A stretch of 64,000 nucleotides of DNA from Thiovibrio sp964588325 (lineage in GTDB: Bacteria; Desulfobacterota; Desulfobulbia; Desulfobulbales; Desulfurivibrionaceae): positions 1 through 64,000 of the forward strand of contig CAZPOR010000008.1 of the NCBI GenBank assembly GCA_964588325.1, given 5' to 3'. Of this stretch, positions 18,542 to 27,047 are shown one piece after another. The translations under genes were made by a program, and so were the position numbers. Position 1 is the stretch's first letter. Every line of letters begins with the position of its first letter. The notes below the pieces were generated by a model. The model was not told the DNA's origin and did not search any database. It worked only from the letters and a program-made list of their open reading frames with translations.

Positions 18542-18937
18542 GTGCTGGATCACAAAAAACTCGCCGTCATCCATATTGTCAAAAAGGAGCTGGGCGCAAG
18601 CGACAAGGAATACCGCGATACCCTGGAAAAGGTGGCGGGGGTCCGCTCGGCCAAGGATCTGGACGATGCCGGCTTCCAACGGCTCATGCGCTATTTTGCC
18701 AGAAGCGGCCATTATCGCGCCAGCCGGGAGGGCATCACCTTCCGGCAGAGGATGTACATCAAGCACCTGGTGGAAGATCTTGCCTGGGATCCCAACCATT
18801 ACGCCAATTTCCTGAAAAAATACTACAAGACCGGGGATACGGAGACGCTATCCAAGACAGAGGCCAGCAAGGTGATCGAATCACTGAAGCATATTCTGGC
18901 CGGACGCAAAAAATGGGAAGGAGAAGGGCAACAATGA
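18542..18937 (+). CDS. GemA-like (DUF1018) phage regulatory protein
   Basis: A 131-residue protein resembling the Mu-like phage GemA/gp16 family: HKKLAVIHIVKKELGASDKE near the N-terminus and RQRMYIKHLVEDLAWDPNHY towards the C-terminus. GTG 18542 is chosen for its GAGAAGGAG ribosome site and family-like start. In phages the protein modulates host gene expression and DNA topology. Here there are no other phage genes nearby, so it may be a domesticated gene. The next gene overlaps by 4 bases (ATGA). Confidence 0.75.
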   Translation: MLDHKKLAVIHIVKKELGASDKEYRDTLEKVAGVRSAKDLDDAGFQRLMRYFARSGHYRASREGITFRQRMYIKHLVEDLAWDPNHYANFLKKYYKTGDTETLSKTEASKVIESLKHILAGRKKWEGEGQQ

Positions 18938-19284
18938 CGTCATTCAAGGATGAATGGGACCTGGGTATGGCGCTTGAGGTTCTGCACAGCGAAACCGTGG
19001 ACGGCAAACTGTGGAGCGAGGCGGTGAAATGGCTGTTTCTCTTTGGCCCCCCGCCAATCCGGGAGATGATCAGCCGGGCCTCGAGCATTGCCACCGGCGA
19101 ATTTTTCCCCGAACTTTCCCCAATCGGCTACACCGAGGGAGGGGAACCCCTGTACGACATCAAGAAACTTGCCGAGAGCCTGGGGATGAGCGAAGAGGAG
19201 GCCATGGCCAAGATGGCGGAACTGGAAGCGGAACACGATATCCAGAGCCTGTATGACGCGCCAAAGGCGCAGACAATCCAGTAG
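18934..19284 (+). CDS. Hypothetical protein coupled to the GemA-like gene
   Basis: A 116-residue acidic protein (LHSETVDGKLWSEAVKWLFL, then GMSEEEAMAKMAELEAEHDI). No family recognised. The C-terminal third is a probable helix-turn or winged helix-like segment (DIKKLAESLGMSEEEAM reads like an HTH recognition region), so a DNA-binding or adaptor role is possible. ATG 18934 has an AAGGAG site and overlaps the upstream stop. It ends 6 bases from the convergent DoxX gene. Confidence 0.65.
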   Translation: MTSFKDEWDLGMALEVLHSETVDGKLWSEAVKWLFLFGPPPIREMISRASSIATGEFFPELSPIGYTEGGEPLYDIKKLAESLGMSEEEAMAKMAELEAEHDIQSLYDAPKAQTIQ

Positions 19285-19290
19285 GCTGGA

Positions 19291-19755
19291 TCAGAAAACG
19301 AGTCCGCCCCGCCGTTTCTCCCTGGCCAGCACCCGATCCAGGGAAAGCATCCCCCCGCCCCGCACAACAAGGGCCAGGGCAATCCCCAGCACCAGGAGAT
19401 GGTATTCATACCCCTCGCCCTGCTGTTGTCCGAACCAGTTCATGAAAAACCCATGCTGCAGATGGTTCATTTTCAGGCAGATGGCGATGGCTGCGCCGAT
19501 GGCCAGGGCCCACACCCTGGTAAAAAAGCCGAGCACCAGCAGCAGCGAGCCGAACACCTCGGAAACCATCAAAAGGATAATGGCCCAGAACGGAAACCCC
19601 ATGGCGGAAAAAGTGGTGACCGTTGCGCCGTAGCCCGGCCCCCCGAACCAGCCGAGAACCTTTTGCGCGCCGTGGGGGAAGATCACCACCCCCAGAACCA
19701 GACGGATCAGGAGTTGCGCAGGGCTGTTATCTGTCGCTGCCAGGGTTTTCAGCAT
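19291..19755 (-). CDS. DoxX-family membrane protein
   Basis: A 154-residue protein with four predicted transmembrane helices and the DoxX family starts: LLIRLVLGVVIFPHGAQKVLGWFGG, then GFFTRVWALAIGAAIAI. DoxX/YphA proteins are small membrane proteins linked to thiosulfate:quinone oxidoreduction or oxidative stress; for this branch the activity is unknown. Start at 19755 with GAGAGG upstream. Confidence 0.88.
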   Translation of the reverse strand: MLKTLAATDNSPAQLLIRLVLGVVIFPHGAQKVLGWFGGPGYGATVTTFSAMGFPFWAIILLMVSEVFGSLLLVLGFFTRVWALAIGAAIAICLKMNHLQHGFFMNWFGQQQGEGYEYHLLVLGIALALVVRGGGMLSLDRVLAREKRRGGLVF

Positions 19756-20124
19756 CTACAAACCTCTCAACAAAAACCGGTTGTACTTGAAGAGCCGGAT
19801 TGCCATGGAGAGCGCGGCTTCCGCCCAGGAATCCGGAAAATGAGACAATTTATCAACATACCCGTTCACCCGCAAAATTTCCAGTTGAAAAACGTGTAAC
19901 CGTCTCGGCAAACAGGGAAATTTCACACAATGGGCATGGCGTTTTATTTTTTTTTCAGGTAAGTTGAAAAAGTTTTCCGAAAGAGGGGAAACCCAACGGA
20001 TGCCGGGGGTTGCCACGGCGAGCCCCCTTCCGGGCCGGAATGCATCCCGTTTTCGCCGGAAAAACCATACCCCAGCCATTGCCGCGCCCCGGATGATGAC
20101 ACAATGAACCACGAGGAGAGAACA
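19756..20124. other. Divergent intergenic region
   Basis: 369 bases between the divergent DoxX and pentapeptide lipoprotein genes. AT-rich patches are consistent with promoters, but no hairpin, riboswitch or operator stood out. Confidence 0.3.
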
Positions 20125-21051
20125 TTGAACGCCCAATTCCGTTATTTTTTCCTGCCCTTGACCCTACTTCTTTTTCTTGTTGCCGGTTGCGGCATAATGA
20201 AAGAGGAGACAAGCACCTCGGAAAAAATACCCGCTGGGGCAGGAACCAAAATCACCGGCGCGGAACTGATCGATCTCCTTTCGGACAACACCATTTCCAT
20301 CCATGAATACGGCGAAACCGCAACCATCTCGATGTACGCCAGCGGCAAGATGTACGCCGTAAAAAGCAAAACGGAGAAAAATGACGGAAGCTGGTCAACG
20401 GAAGACGACAAGCTCTGCCTCCGATTCAAGCGCTGGGGCTTCGGCGAGGAAATCTGCTACGATGTGTTTCGCAAAGGGGAAGAGTATCACCTGTATACGG
20501 AAAGCGGCATAAAATCGAGTTATTTCACCATAACCCCAGGCGTTACAGAAAGACCGGCAGAGAAAAGCGCTGCCTCCCGCCGGAGGCAGCCAAGCAGCCG
20601 GACCGCCACCACCACCTCTCCCGATGTGGTGGTGGAGGAACCGGTCGCCCCGCCGGTATCCACCCCGACAATCCAGGAGACCAACCAGGGTTCCAACCCG
20701 CAAGCGGCCAACCGGGATCTGGGCATGATCTACCGCGGCATGAGCCAGAACTGCCCGGGCTGCAACCTGCAGGGCGCCAACCTGGCCGAAGCCAGCCTGA
20801 TACGCGCCAACCTGGCCGGCGCCAATCTCACAAACGCCACCCTTGTCAAAGCCAACCTCAAATGGGCAAACCTGAAGGGGGCTAATCTGGCAAGCGCCGA
20901 CCTCTCCGGAGCCAACCTGGCCGGGGCAGATCTGGCCGGAGCCAACCTGGAGCGCGCCGATCTGACCGGGGCCAACCTCGAACAAGCCAATCTCCGGGGC
21001 GCGACAATCACCGGCGCCATCGGCCTTGACCTGAAAAAGGCGATCCGATAG
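20125..21051 (+). CDS. Lipoprotein with C-terminal pentapeptide repeats
   Basis: A 308-residue exported lipoprotein: signal LTLLLFLVAGC with lipobox Cys near residue 22, a mature N-terminal domain of about 110 residues (GEEICYDVFRKGEEYHLY), a Pro/Thr/Ser-rich linker, then about 17 consecutive A(N/D)Lxx repeats (for example GANLAGADLAGANLERADLT), which fold as a right-handed quadrilateral beta-helix. The TTG at 20125 is preferred over ATG 20104 because ACGAGGAGAG is correctly spaced before it and the signal peptide becomes normal length. Likely periplasmic face of a membrane; partner unknown. Confidence 0.85.
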   Translation: MNAQFRYFFLPLTLLLFLVAGCGIMKEETSTSEKIPAGAGTKITGAELIDLLSDNTISIHEYGETATISMYASGKMYAVKSKTEKNDGSWSTEDDKLCLRFKRWGFGEEICYDVFRKGEEYHLYTESGIKSSYFTITPGVTERPAEKSAASRRRQPSSRTATTTSPDVVVEEPVAPPVSTPTIQETNQGSNPQAANRDLGMIYRGMSQNCPGCNLQGANLAEASLIRANLAGANLTNATLVKANLKWANLKGANLASADLSGANLAGADLAGANLERADLTGANLEQANLRGATITGAIGLDLKKAIR

Positions 21052-21088
21052 AAACCTGTCTCAACTCTTTCCGGGAGAGCGAATCATC

Positions 21089-21694
21089 ATGCACACCGCC
21101 GCGGAACGCTACCGGCTTGGGTTTAGCTGGATTGCCGGTCTTTTTTTCGTCTTCAGCGTCCTTTTTTCGGATTCGTCATACAGGGAAAGCCAACTGTATG
21201 AATTTCTGGAACTCGTGGGCTATGTGCTGATTGTTTTCGCAACCCTGGGCAGAATCTGGGCCACCGTCTACATCGGCGGCAGAAAGGACGAAGAATTGTG
21301 CCAGGACGGCCCGTACTCCATCTCCAGAAATCCGCTCTATCTCTTTTCGCTGCTTGGAGCGGTCGGCATCATTCTGAGTGCCCAGAAACTGACCCTGCTG
21401 GCGATCATCCTCCCATTTTTCGTCTATTATTACTTCGTGATCAGGGGTGAGGAGACACGGTTGCTCCATTTTTTCGGACAGGAGTATGCCGACTATTCCA
21501 AGCGAGTCGGCAGAATCTTGCCGACCTTCAAGACATACACCTCCCAAGAGAGCTTTACCGTCTACCCGAAGGTGCTGTTCCGCTCCATGATTCATGCGAG
21601 CATATTCATGTGGATCTTCATGCTGCTGGAGATTCTCGAATACTGCAAGGACCGCACTGCCCTGATCCCGACCCTGTTTACCCTGCCCTTTTGA
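21089..21694 (+). CDS. Isoprenylcysteine carboxyl methyltransferase-family membrane protein
   Basis: A 201-residue membrane protein with about five hydrophobic segments and the ICMT/PEMT signature: GPYSISRNPLYLFSLLGAVG and EETRLLHFFGQEYADYSKRV. Bacterial members methylate unknown membrane substrates, possibly lipids or quinones, with SAM. The gene follows the pentapeptide lipoprotein by 37 bases and may be in the same transcript. Confidence 0.82.
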   Translation: MHTAAERYRLGFSWIAGLFFVFSVLFSDSSYRESQLYEFLELVGYVLIVFATLGRIWATVYIGGRKDEELCQDGPYSISRNPLYLFSLLGAVGIILSAQKLTLLAIILPFFVYYYFVIRGEETRLLHFFGQEYADYSKRVGRILPTFKTYTSQESFTVYPKVLFRSMIHASIFMWIFMLLEILEYCKDRTALIPTLFTLPF

Positions 21695-21777
21695 AAAAAT
21701 CACCCCGGACACTGAAAGCCATGGGGTGGGGAACCTCCGCCACCGAAGAACACGCCTGAGCCAGGATCAGCCGCGCC

Positions 21778-22035
21778 TCACTTGGCCCGGCGCACCGCCC
21801 TGGTCATGGCCGGCCACTGCCGCGGCGCCAGGCACAGAAAAGGATAGAGCAGCCAGCGCAGCTTGCCGAGGCGGGCAACGGTCACATCCTTACACCGGCA
21901 GCAATCGCAGGAGGCGGCAAGATCCTTTTCCTCGCCGAGCCATTGATGCTGGTACAGCAAAAACACATGGGAATTGGCCTTGGCGCATTCCTCGCACAGC
22001 CACTGAACGGTTCCGTTGATCTGCCACTTCTGCAT
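21778..22035 (-). CDS. Small cysteine-rich protein
   Basis: An 85-residue protein, MQKWQINGTVQWLCEECAKA at the start, then CDCCRC near residue 45 and a basic C-terminus. The CxxC pairs (CEEC, CDCC) suggest a zinc-binding ribbon. GGAAGG lies 9 bases before ATG 22035. Longer frames through this region only shadow it. No family recognised; function unknown. Confidence 0.6.
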   Translation of the reverse strand: MQKWQINGTVQWLCEECAKANSHVFLLYQHQWLGEEKDLAASCDCCRCKDVTVARLGKLRWLLYPFLCLAPRQWPAMTRAVRRAK

Positions 22036-22258
22036 GAGAGATTTCCTTCCTGAGTCCTGATCGTTTGCCAGCCATTCCGAAGCAATACTTCCGACACCAC
22101 AACTATCGGTATCCTTTCTCTTTTCTTTAATATTTCCACCGCCGGCCACCATTTTCTCCCTCGCCGGGAAACAGGCGGCAAAAGCAAAGGCCCCTTGTTC
22201 GCTTTGCCCGGCAGCCAGGGCATGGCGCCTGGGGCTTCGGCGGAGACAGGAAGGCCGG

Positions 22259-23023
22259 TCACCCATCCTTGCCCAGGTAAGTCCGCGCCCCCAGGTAACA
22301 TCCTTCGTAATAGCCATTGCGCAGCGAACTCTGCCGGATGGTTTCCCCTTTTTTGGGCGCATGGATGAATCTGCCGTTTCCGGTATAGATCCCCACATGG
22401 GATACCGTGCTATCCCCGTTGGTGGCAAAAAACACCAGATCCCCAGGGGCAAGGTTTTCACGGTCCACCGGGATTCCCGCCTGAAACTGGGCCCTGGAAT
22501 TACGCGGCAGATTGAGGCCGTTGAGCTTGTAGGTGGTCATGGTCAGCCCGCTGCAATCAAAGCCCGTTTCCACCGACTCCCCGCCCCATTCATAGGCAAT
22601 GCCGAGAAAACCCTGCGCGGTGCTCACCAGCATCCTCCGCAAGGCGGCATCCTCATAGTGGGGGAAACGGGCGGCGGCATATTCTCCCGGCGCAACCAGA
22701 TAGTATGCCTCAATCACCCCGGCCTTGCGCAACCGCGCGGCTTGGGAAGCCGCTTCCTTCCGCGAGGGATAATCCCCGAACCGCACCTTGTACAAGCCGT
22801 CGGCATGGCGGTAATAATAGGCGTCAAGCCCCAGGGCATCAAGTTTTTGCATTAACCGGACCGCGTTATCCAGCTTGGCAAAGGCGCCGACCTGAATGGT
22901 GTGCCCCAGCAGGGCCAGTTCCTTTTTCGTGGCTGTCCGGGCCGCGCCCCTATCCTCCGGCCGAATCGAAGCGCAGCCGGCAAGCCCAGCCAGAAAAAGG
23001 ATCAGCAGCAGCCAGCGGACCAT
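22259..23023 (-). CDS. SPOR and NlpC/P60 domain lipoprotein (peptidoglycan hydrolase)
   Basis: A 254-residue lipoprotein: signal WLLLILFLAGLAGC, a SPOR domain (about 40-115: IQVGAFAKLDNAVRLMQKLD, KVRFGDYPSRKEA) that binds denuded glycan at septa, and a C-terminal NlpC/P60 cysteine peptidase with catalytic Cys in TGFDCSGLTM, His in STVSHVGIYTG and the polar third residue in FIHAPKKG. It should hydrolyse peptide bonds of peptidoglycan stems. Met 23023 is chosen because it gives a proper lipoprotein signal; the longer frame upstream is Gly/Arg-rich and not conserved-looking. Confidence 0.9.
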   Translation of the reverse strand: MVRWLLLILFLAGLAGCASIRPEDRGAARTATKKELALLGHTIQVGAFAKLDNAVRLMQKLDALGLDAYYYRHADGLYKVRFGDYPSRKEAASQAARLRKAGVIEAYYLVAPGEYAAARFPHYEDAALRRMLVSTAQGFLGIAYEWGGESVETGFDCSGLTMTTYKLNGLNLPRNSRAQFQAGIPVDRENLAPGDLVFFATNGDSTVSHVGIYTGNGRFIHAPKKGETIRQSSLRNGYYEGCYLGARTYLGKDG

Positions 23024-23061
23024 GCCGTCCCCCCGGCACGCACCCCCGCGCCCAACCGCAC

Positions 23062-24105
23062 TCACGAAGCCGCCTCTTTCGTGCCCATGCCGTAATCCGC
23101 CAGCGCGGCGCCAAGCTCCCCGCACACCGCATCGACCAGTTCCTTGGGGGCAAGAACCCTTGCCCCGCTTCCCCAGGACAACACCCAGCGCCTGACCTCG
23201 TAGAGATGGAGGGCTGGAAAACCGAGCACTACTCCCCCGTCTTTTTCCCGGACCAGGGTCTGCCCGGGATGCCATTCCCGCTCCAGAACATACGGGGCAT
23301 GCTCCTTGGAAAACCGGATCTGCACCGCAACCTCCCGCTCCCCGCTGAAAATACCGAACTGGGTTCCGCTATAACGCGCATGGTCGAACCCCTTGGGCAC
23401 GGAAAACCTGTCGGCAAGGAGCAGGACCGTTTCGATTCTGGACATGGCAAAGGTGACAATGGCGCCCCGCCTGTGGCAATGGCCGATGAGGTACCACTCC
23501 CCCTGGTAGCGCGTCAGATGGTAGGGATCAACCCGCCGCTCGGTACTCTCCCGCACACCCGGTTTGCGATAGGAGATGGCCACCGTCCGGTTTTCCCCCA
23601 AGCCCGCCGACACCGCCTCCCACACCTCGGGCTGCAGCTTGGTTTGCCGCTCCGGGATCACCGAGAGCTTGTCTTCTACCCAGCCGGGCTGGATGGAGAC
23701 CTTCTCGGGCAGGGAATCCTCGATTTTACGGAACACCTTCTGGAGCGTGCGGTATATGGGCGTATCCTCATGCATCCGCAGGGCTTTTTCCGCGAGGCAG
23801 ATGGCGAACAAATCGCTTTCATTCAAGGAGATGGCGGGCAGGGCGTAATTTTCCTCGGTGTAATAATAGCCCCGCTTCGTGGCATCGTAGGCAATGGGCG
23901 CATCCCGCTGACTGCGCAGATAGTCGATATCCCGCAGGATGCTCTTGGCGCTCACCTCATACTCGGCCGCCATGGAGCTGCAGTTGGCCATGATTCCGCT
24001 TTTCATCCCCTCACGGATCTTGCGATCGATAAACAGGAGGCGTAAAAGCTGAGTTTTGTCTTTTGCCATATTGTTTGCCAAAAAAGGTTGCAGGTAGGAC
24101 ACCAT
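23062..24105 (-). CDS. WYL-domain transcriptional regulator
   Basis: A 347-residue DeoR/YafY-type regulator: an N-terminal winged HTH (MAAEYEVSAKSILRDIDYLR) and a C-terminal WYL domain (VDPYHLTRYQGEWYLIGHCH). WYL proteins sense ligands such as ssDNA or nucleotides and control DNA-damage, defence or metabolic genes. ATG 24105 has AGGTGAG upstream; ATG 24069 is a possible shorter start. It is divergent from the small open frame at 24178 and the HD-GYP gene, which it might regulate. Confidence 0.9.
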   Translation of the reverse strand: MVSYLQPFLANNMAKDKTQLLRLLFIDRKIREGMKSGIMANCSSMAAEYEVSAKSILRDIDYLRSQRDAPIAYDATKRGYYYTEENYALPAISLNESDLFAICLAEKALRMHEDTPIYRTLQKVFRKIEDSLPEKVSIQPGWVEDKLSVIPERQTKLQPEVWEAVSAGLGENRTVAISYRKPGVRESTERRVDPYHLTRYQGEWYLIGHCHRRGAIVTFAMSRIETVLLLADRFSVPKGFDHARYSGTQFGIFSGEREVAVQIRFSKEHAPYVLEREWHPGQTLVREKDGGVVLGFPALHLYEVRRWVLSWGSGARVLAPKELVDAVCGELGAALADYGMGTKEAAS

Positions 24106-24177
24106 TTGTCTCACCTGGCATGATAGGCTCTGTTCAGAACAAAACACAACCCAACTTTTTCATCTGGAGGAAAAAAA

Positions 24178-24393
24178 ATGTATCACACAGAGCACGGCTT
24201 CACGCAGGGACTTCTCTCCGCCCTTAACCGGTGCATGACAACTTCCTTTTTCACCGCGCCCCATGGGCCCAAAAAAGAGAGCCCAAATCACCCCGCTCTG
24301 GAGATGGTTCCCAAGAGCCCAAAAATCATTGCCCAGGAAAGATATCTCGCCATCCCAACCTTTATCCGGCAAGGCAAAAACCTGGGGTTGTAA
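24178..24393 (+). CDS. Possible small protein of 71 residues
   Basis: Starts with ATG 24178 after a clean TGGAGG site and is divergent from the WYL regulator gene. The product (MYHTEHGFTQGLLSALNRCM...) has no recognised motif and its second half has unusual composition for this genome. It could be a real small gene controlled by the WYL protein or a chance frame in the 439-base gap before the HD-GYP gene. The rest of that gap shows nothing else I would name. Confidence 0.35.
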   Translation: MYHTEHGFTQGLLSALNRCMTTSFFTAPHGPKKESPNHPALEMVPKSPKIIAQERYLAIPTFIRQGKNLGL

Positions 24394-24544
24394 AAAACCG
24401 GGGCCCGCAATCGGGCCGCTGCATATTGCCCCGGGCGCACAGCAACCTTCTTGCCCCTCGCCGGGCCTTGGCGTATAGTAATGGAAGTGGACCCGCAATC
24501 TGCTCCGAAACCATAACGCCCAATGCCGCCAGCCCGAGCCTGCC

Positions 24545-25774
24545 ATGATCAAGAAGGTCCCCATCGAAGAACTCCAGCCCGGGACACATATCGAGCGCCT
24601 TGATTGCGGCTGGCTGGACCACCCCTTCCTTTTCAACCGCAAAAGGATCAAAACCCGGGAGGATCTCGAACGCCTCAAGACCTGGGGCGTGACCCATGCC
24701 TACATCGAAATCGACCCGGGCCCTGATCCGGCCCCGGTTGAAAGTCCGCCGGAAAAATCCCGGCCGCCCGTGGAGTTCAAGCACATTATCACCCCGCAAA
24801 CAGCACGGGTTGACCGCGAACTCAAGCATATCCCGCTCCACCATGAGATTGTCCGGGCTCAAAAAGTACGGCACCAAGCGAGCCTGGCCGCAAAGAACAT
24901 CCTCGCCGACGTCCGGGCCGGGAAAAAGGTCCGAACCCACGAGGCCGAAGCGGCAGTGGGCGAGATGGACAACTCCATCTGCCACAACAAGGACGCGCTT
25001 TTCCTGCTCATGCGCTTGCGCCGGAAGGACGAATACACTTTCGACCATTCGGTGAGCGTGGGCGTCCTGCTCCTGGCTTTTTGCCGGGCCATGGGTTTTG
25101 ACCAGGAAACCACCAGGGCCATCGGCTTGGGCGGGCTGCTGCATGACGTGGGCAAGATGGCCGTTCCCCTGGCCATTCTCAACAAACCAGGCGCTCTCAA
25201 CGATGCGGAGTTTAAAAAAATCCAGCAGCATGTGGTCTGCTGCAGGGAAATACTGGCCGGCACCCACAACCTTCCCCTGCCCGCAGCCCAGATCGCCATG
25301 GAACACCATGAGCGATTCGACGGCACCGGCTACCCTTACGGCCTCAACGGCGAGGCCATAAGCCTGGGCGGACAGATGGCCGCCATTGCCGATGTTTTCG
25401 ACGCCCTGACCTCGGACCGCTGCTATCGCAACGGCATCGACCAGGTGGAGGTGCTGCGCAAACTCTATGGCTGGAGCCGCAGCCATTTCAACGAAGAATT
25501 GGTGCACCGCTTCATCCGGTGCATCGGCATCTATCCGGCTGGCACCCTGGTGCAGTTACAAAGCGGCATGCTCGGCGTGGTGGTTGAATCGACCGACAGC
25601 CTGCTGCGCCCAGTGGTGCGTCTCGTCTATGACACCAAACGCGACTGGGCGGTCAGCCCGAAGGACATCGACCTTTCCAAGCCCAACGGCAAGGGCGGAG
25701 AAGAGCGCATCATCGGCTATGAATGCGCAAAACGCCGGCGGATCAACCCTCTCAAGATTCTCGGCATCACCTGA
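24545..25774 (+). CDS. HD-GYP cyclic-di-GMP phosphodiesterase
   Basis: A 409-residue cytoplasmic protein: N-terminal DUF3391 (about 1-130, MIKKVPIEELQPGTHIERLD) and an HD-GYP domain (about 150-340) with HDVGKMAVP, MEHHERFDGTGYPYGL and HRFIRCIG. The catalytic HD and the GYP triad are intact. It should hydrolyse c-di-GMP (or 3',3'-cGAMP, as some delta members do). One of several cyclic-dinucleotide proteins in the window (PilZ at 26565, GGDEF at 61172, riboswitch at 57625). Confidence 0.93.
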   Translation: MIKKVPIEELQPGTHIERLDCGWLDHPFLFNRKRIKTREDLERLKTWGVTHAYIEIDPGPDPAPVESPPEKSRPPVEFKHIITPQTARVDRELKHIPLHHEIVRAQKVRHQASLAAKNILADVRAGKKVRTHEAEAAVGEMDNSICHNKDALFLLMRLRRKDEYTFDHSVSVGVLLLAFCRAMGFDQETTRAIGLGGLLHDVGKMAVPLAILNKPGALNDAEFKKIQQHVVCCREILAGTHNLPLPAAQIAMEHHERFDGTGYPYGLNGEAISLGGQMAAIADVFDALTSDRCYRNGIDQVEVLRKLYGWSRSHFNEELVHRFIRCIGIYPAGTLVQLQSGMLGVVVESTDSLLRPVVRLVYDTKRDWAVSPKDIDLSKPNGKGGEERIIGYECAKRRRINPLKILGIT

Positions 25775-25919
25775 TCTCCCAAGAGAGTACCGACCTTTCC
25801 CCACCCCGGTTTACCGACTTTTCCCCATATATTTTCCAAACCAGCTCGGGTAGAGTGTCGGATATCTGTCCCCCCTTCCCTGACAGACACTCCTGGCATC
25901 AGCACAAAAAGGAGCCGGC

Positions 25920-26267
25920 ATGAGCCATTGCAACCTGTCGAAAAAATGCGTTTTCTTCACTGTGCACGAAGAGGAACAGGAGATGCGCGAGTATTTCACC
26001 GGATTGTACTGCTCGGGGAATTTTGGCGATTGCGCACGGTACAGAGCGGCGCTCAGCATGGGGCAGGAGCTGGTGCCGGATGATATCTTCCCGAACGAAG
26101 ATGATTTCCTGAGCCTTTTCGCCTGGTCGATGCAGCAACCGGGCAATCCGGTCAGCAGGCGCTGTCGCCAACGCGGCCCGGGCCGGCGGCCGATTCCCGG
26201 ATCAGAAAAGACCGCAGCTTCTTCCGGTCGTCTTCCGGCAATTCGTCAAACTCGCAGCCAACGCTGA
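25920..26267 (+). CDS. Small hypothetical protein, 3' end overlapping the PilZ gene
   Basis: A 115-residue frame with a good AAGGAG site before ATG 25920. The first 75 residues (MSHCNLSKKCVFFTVHEEEQ, GNFGDCARYRAALSMGQELV) look like a folded, acidic small protein with three cysteines. The last 40 are Arg/Pro-rich and lie antisense to the end of the PilZ gene (116-base overlap), which suggests the original stop was lost or the frame runs on by chance. No family recognised. Confidence 0.6.
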   Translation: MSHCNLSKKCVFFTVHEEEQEMREYFTGLYCSGNFGDCARYRAALSMGQELVPDDIFPNEDDFLSLFAWSMQQPGNPVSRRCRQRGPGRRPIPGSEKTAASSGRLPAIRQTRSQR

Positions 26268-26565
26268 CACTGCTCACCATGGGAAGGTCCAGAATCCAGC
26301 GCACGGTAAGCGGCAGGGCTCTGTCGCAGACAATCTCATCCCCCTTGACCAGCCGGGCAAGAACGAGTTGCCGCCCAAGCTCCAGGGCATTCCACTCCTC
26401 CCGTTTCAGGGTGAAGTGCACCCCCCCCAAGCTCAGATCGAGAAGCAACGCGGAAAAGGAAAACCTCTCAAAATCAGGGAAAACGAAGACCCCGCAAATA
26501 TTTTCTCCCGGAGAGAAATACACCCTCTCTTCTTTTCTTTTCTCTTGAAAACCGCCAGTCATCAT
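26152..26565 (-). CDS. PilZ-domain protein, cyclic-di-GMP receptor
   Basis: A 137-residue single PilZ domain with the binding signature RKEERVYF (RxxxR-type) near residue 9 and DLSLGGVHF (D/NxSxxG) near 42. It should bind c-di-GMP and act as an effector. ATG 26565 has GAGGAG directly upstream; a longer frame adds no conserved residues. Convergent overlap with the preceding small gene. No operon partner. Confidence 0.87.
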   Translation of the reverse strand: MMTGGFQEKRKEERVYFSPGENICGVFVFPDFERFSFSALLLDLSLGGVHFTLKREEWNALELGRQLVLARLVKGDEIVCDRALPLTVRWILDLPMVSSVSVGCEFDELPEDDRKKLRSFLIRESAAGPGRVGDSAC

Positions 26566-26767
26566 TTTCTCCTCTGTGGCCAAAGACAGGCATCGCCGCT
26601 GCCTCCTGCCCATGATTGCCGAACCATCCCGGTTGCTTCCATTTTTATATCTGGCGATACTTTTTTTGGCAAGCCATACCTCGCGCCCCTGGTCTTAGGA
26701 ATTGACAAAGAGAGAGCCCACGGCTATCTGTTAACAACTCTCCCCAACCATTCACCAAGGACCTGCC

Positions 26768-27034
26768 ATGCCGATCACCATTGAAAAACTTTCCCCAAAA
26801 AAACGCGCCTCCCTGCGCCTGGACGACTGGCCGGTCTGGCAGTGCGAGCCTTCCACTTTTCCCTGGCATTACGACCAGGAAGAATCCTGCTATATCCTGG
26901 AAGGCGAGATCACCGTGACCACTGCGGATCAGACCGTGCATATCGTGCCCGGCGATTACGTCACCTTTCCCCAAGGGCTGGATTGCCAGTGGCAGGTGCA
27001 CAGCGCGGTGCGCAAGCATTATCTGTTCCGCTAA
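26768..27034 (+). CDS. Cupin_3 (DUF861)-type protein
   Basis: An 88-residue cupin: WHYDQEESCYILEGEITVTT and IVPGDYVTFPQGLDCQWQVH. This size matches the DUF861 family (EutQ/ureidoglycolate-hydrolase-like fold) of unknown substrate. It is followed 13 bases later by an APH-like kinase gene and then a DOMON-like gene, a probable three-gene operon. Confidence 0.88.
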   Translation: MPITIEKLSPKKRASLRLDDWPVWQCEPSTFPWHYDQEESCYILEGEITVTTADQTVHIVPGDYVTFPQGLDCQWQVHSAVRKHYLFR

Positions 27035-27047
27035 ACGGAATCCCCCT

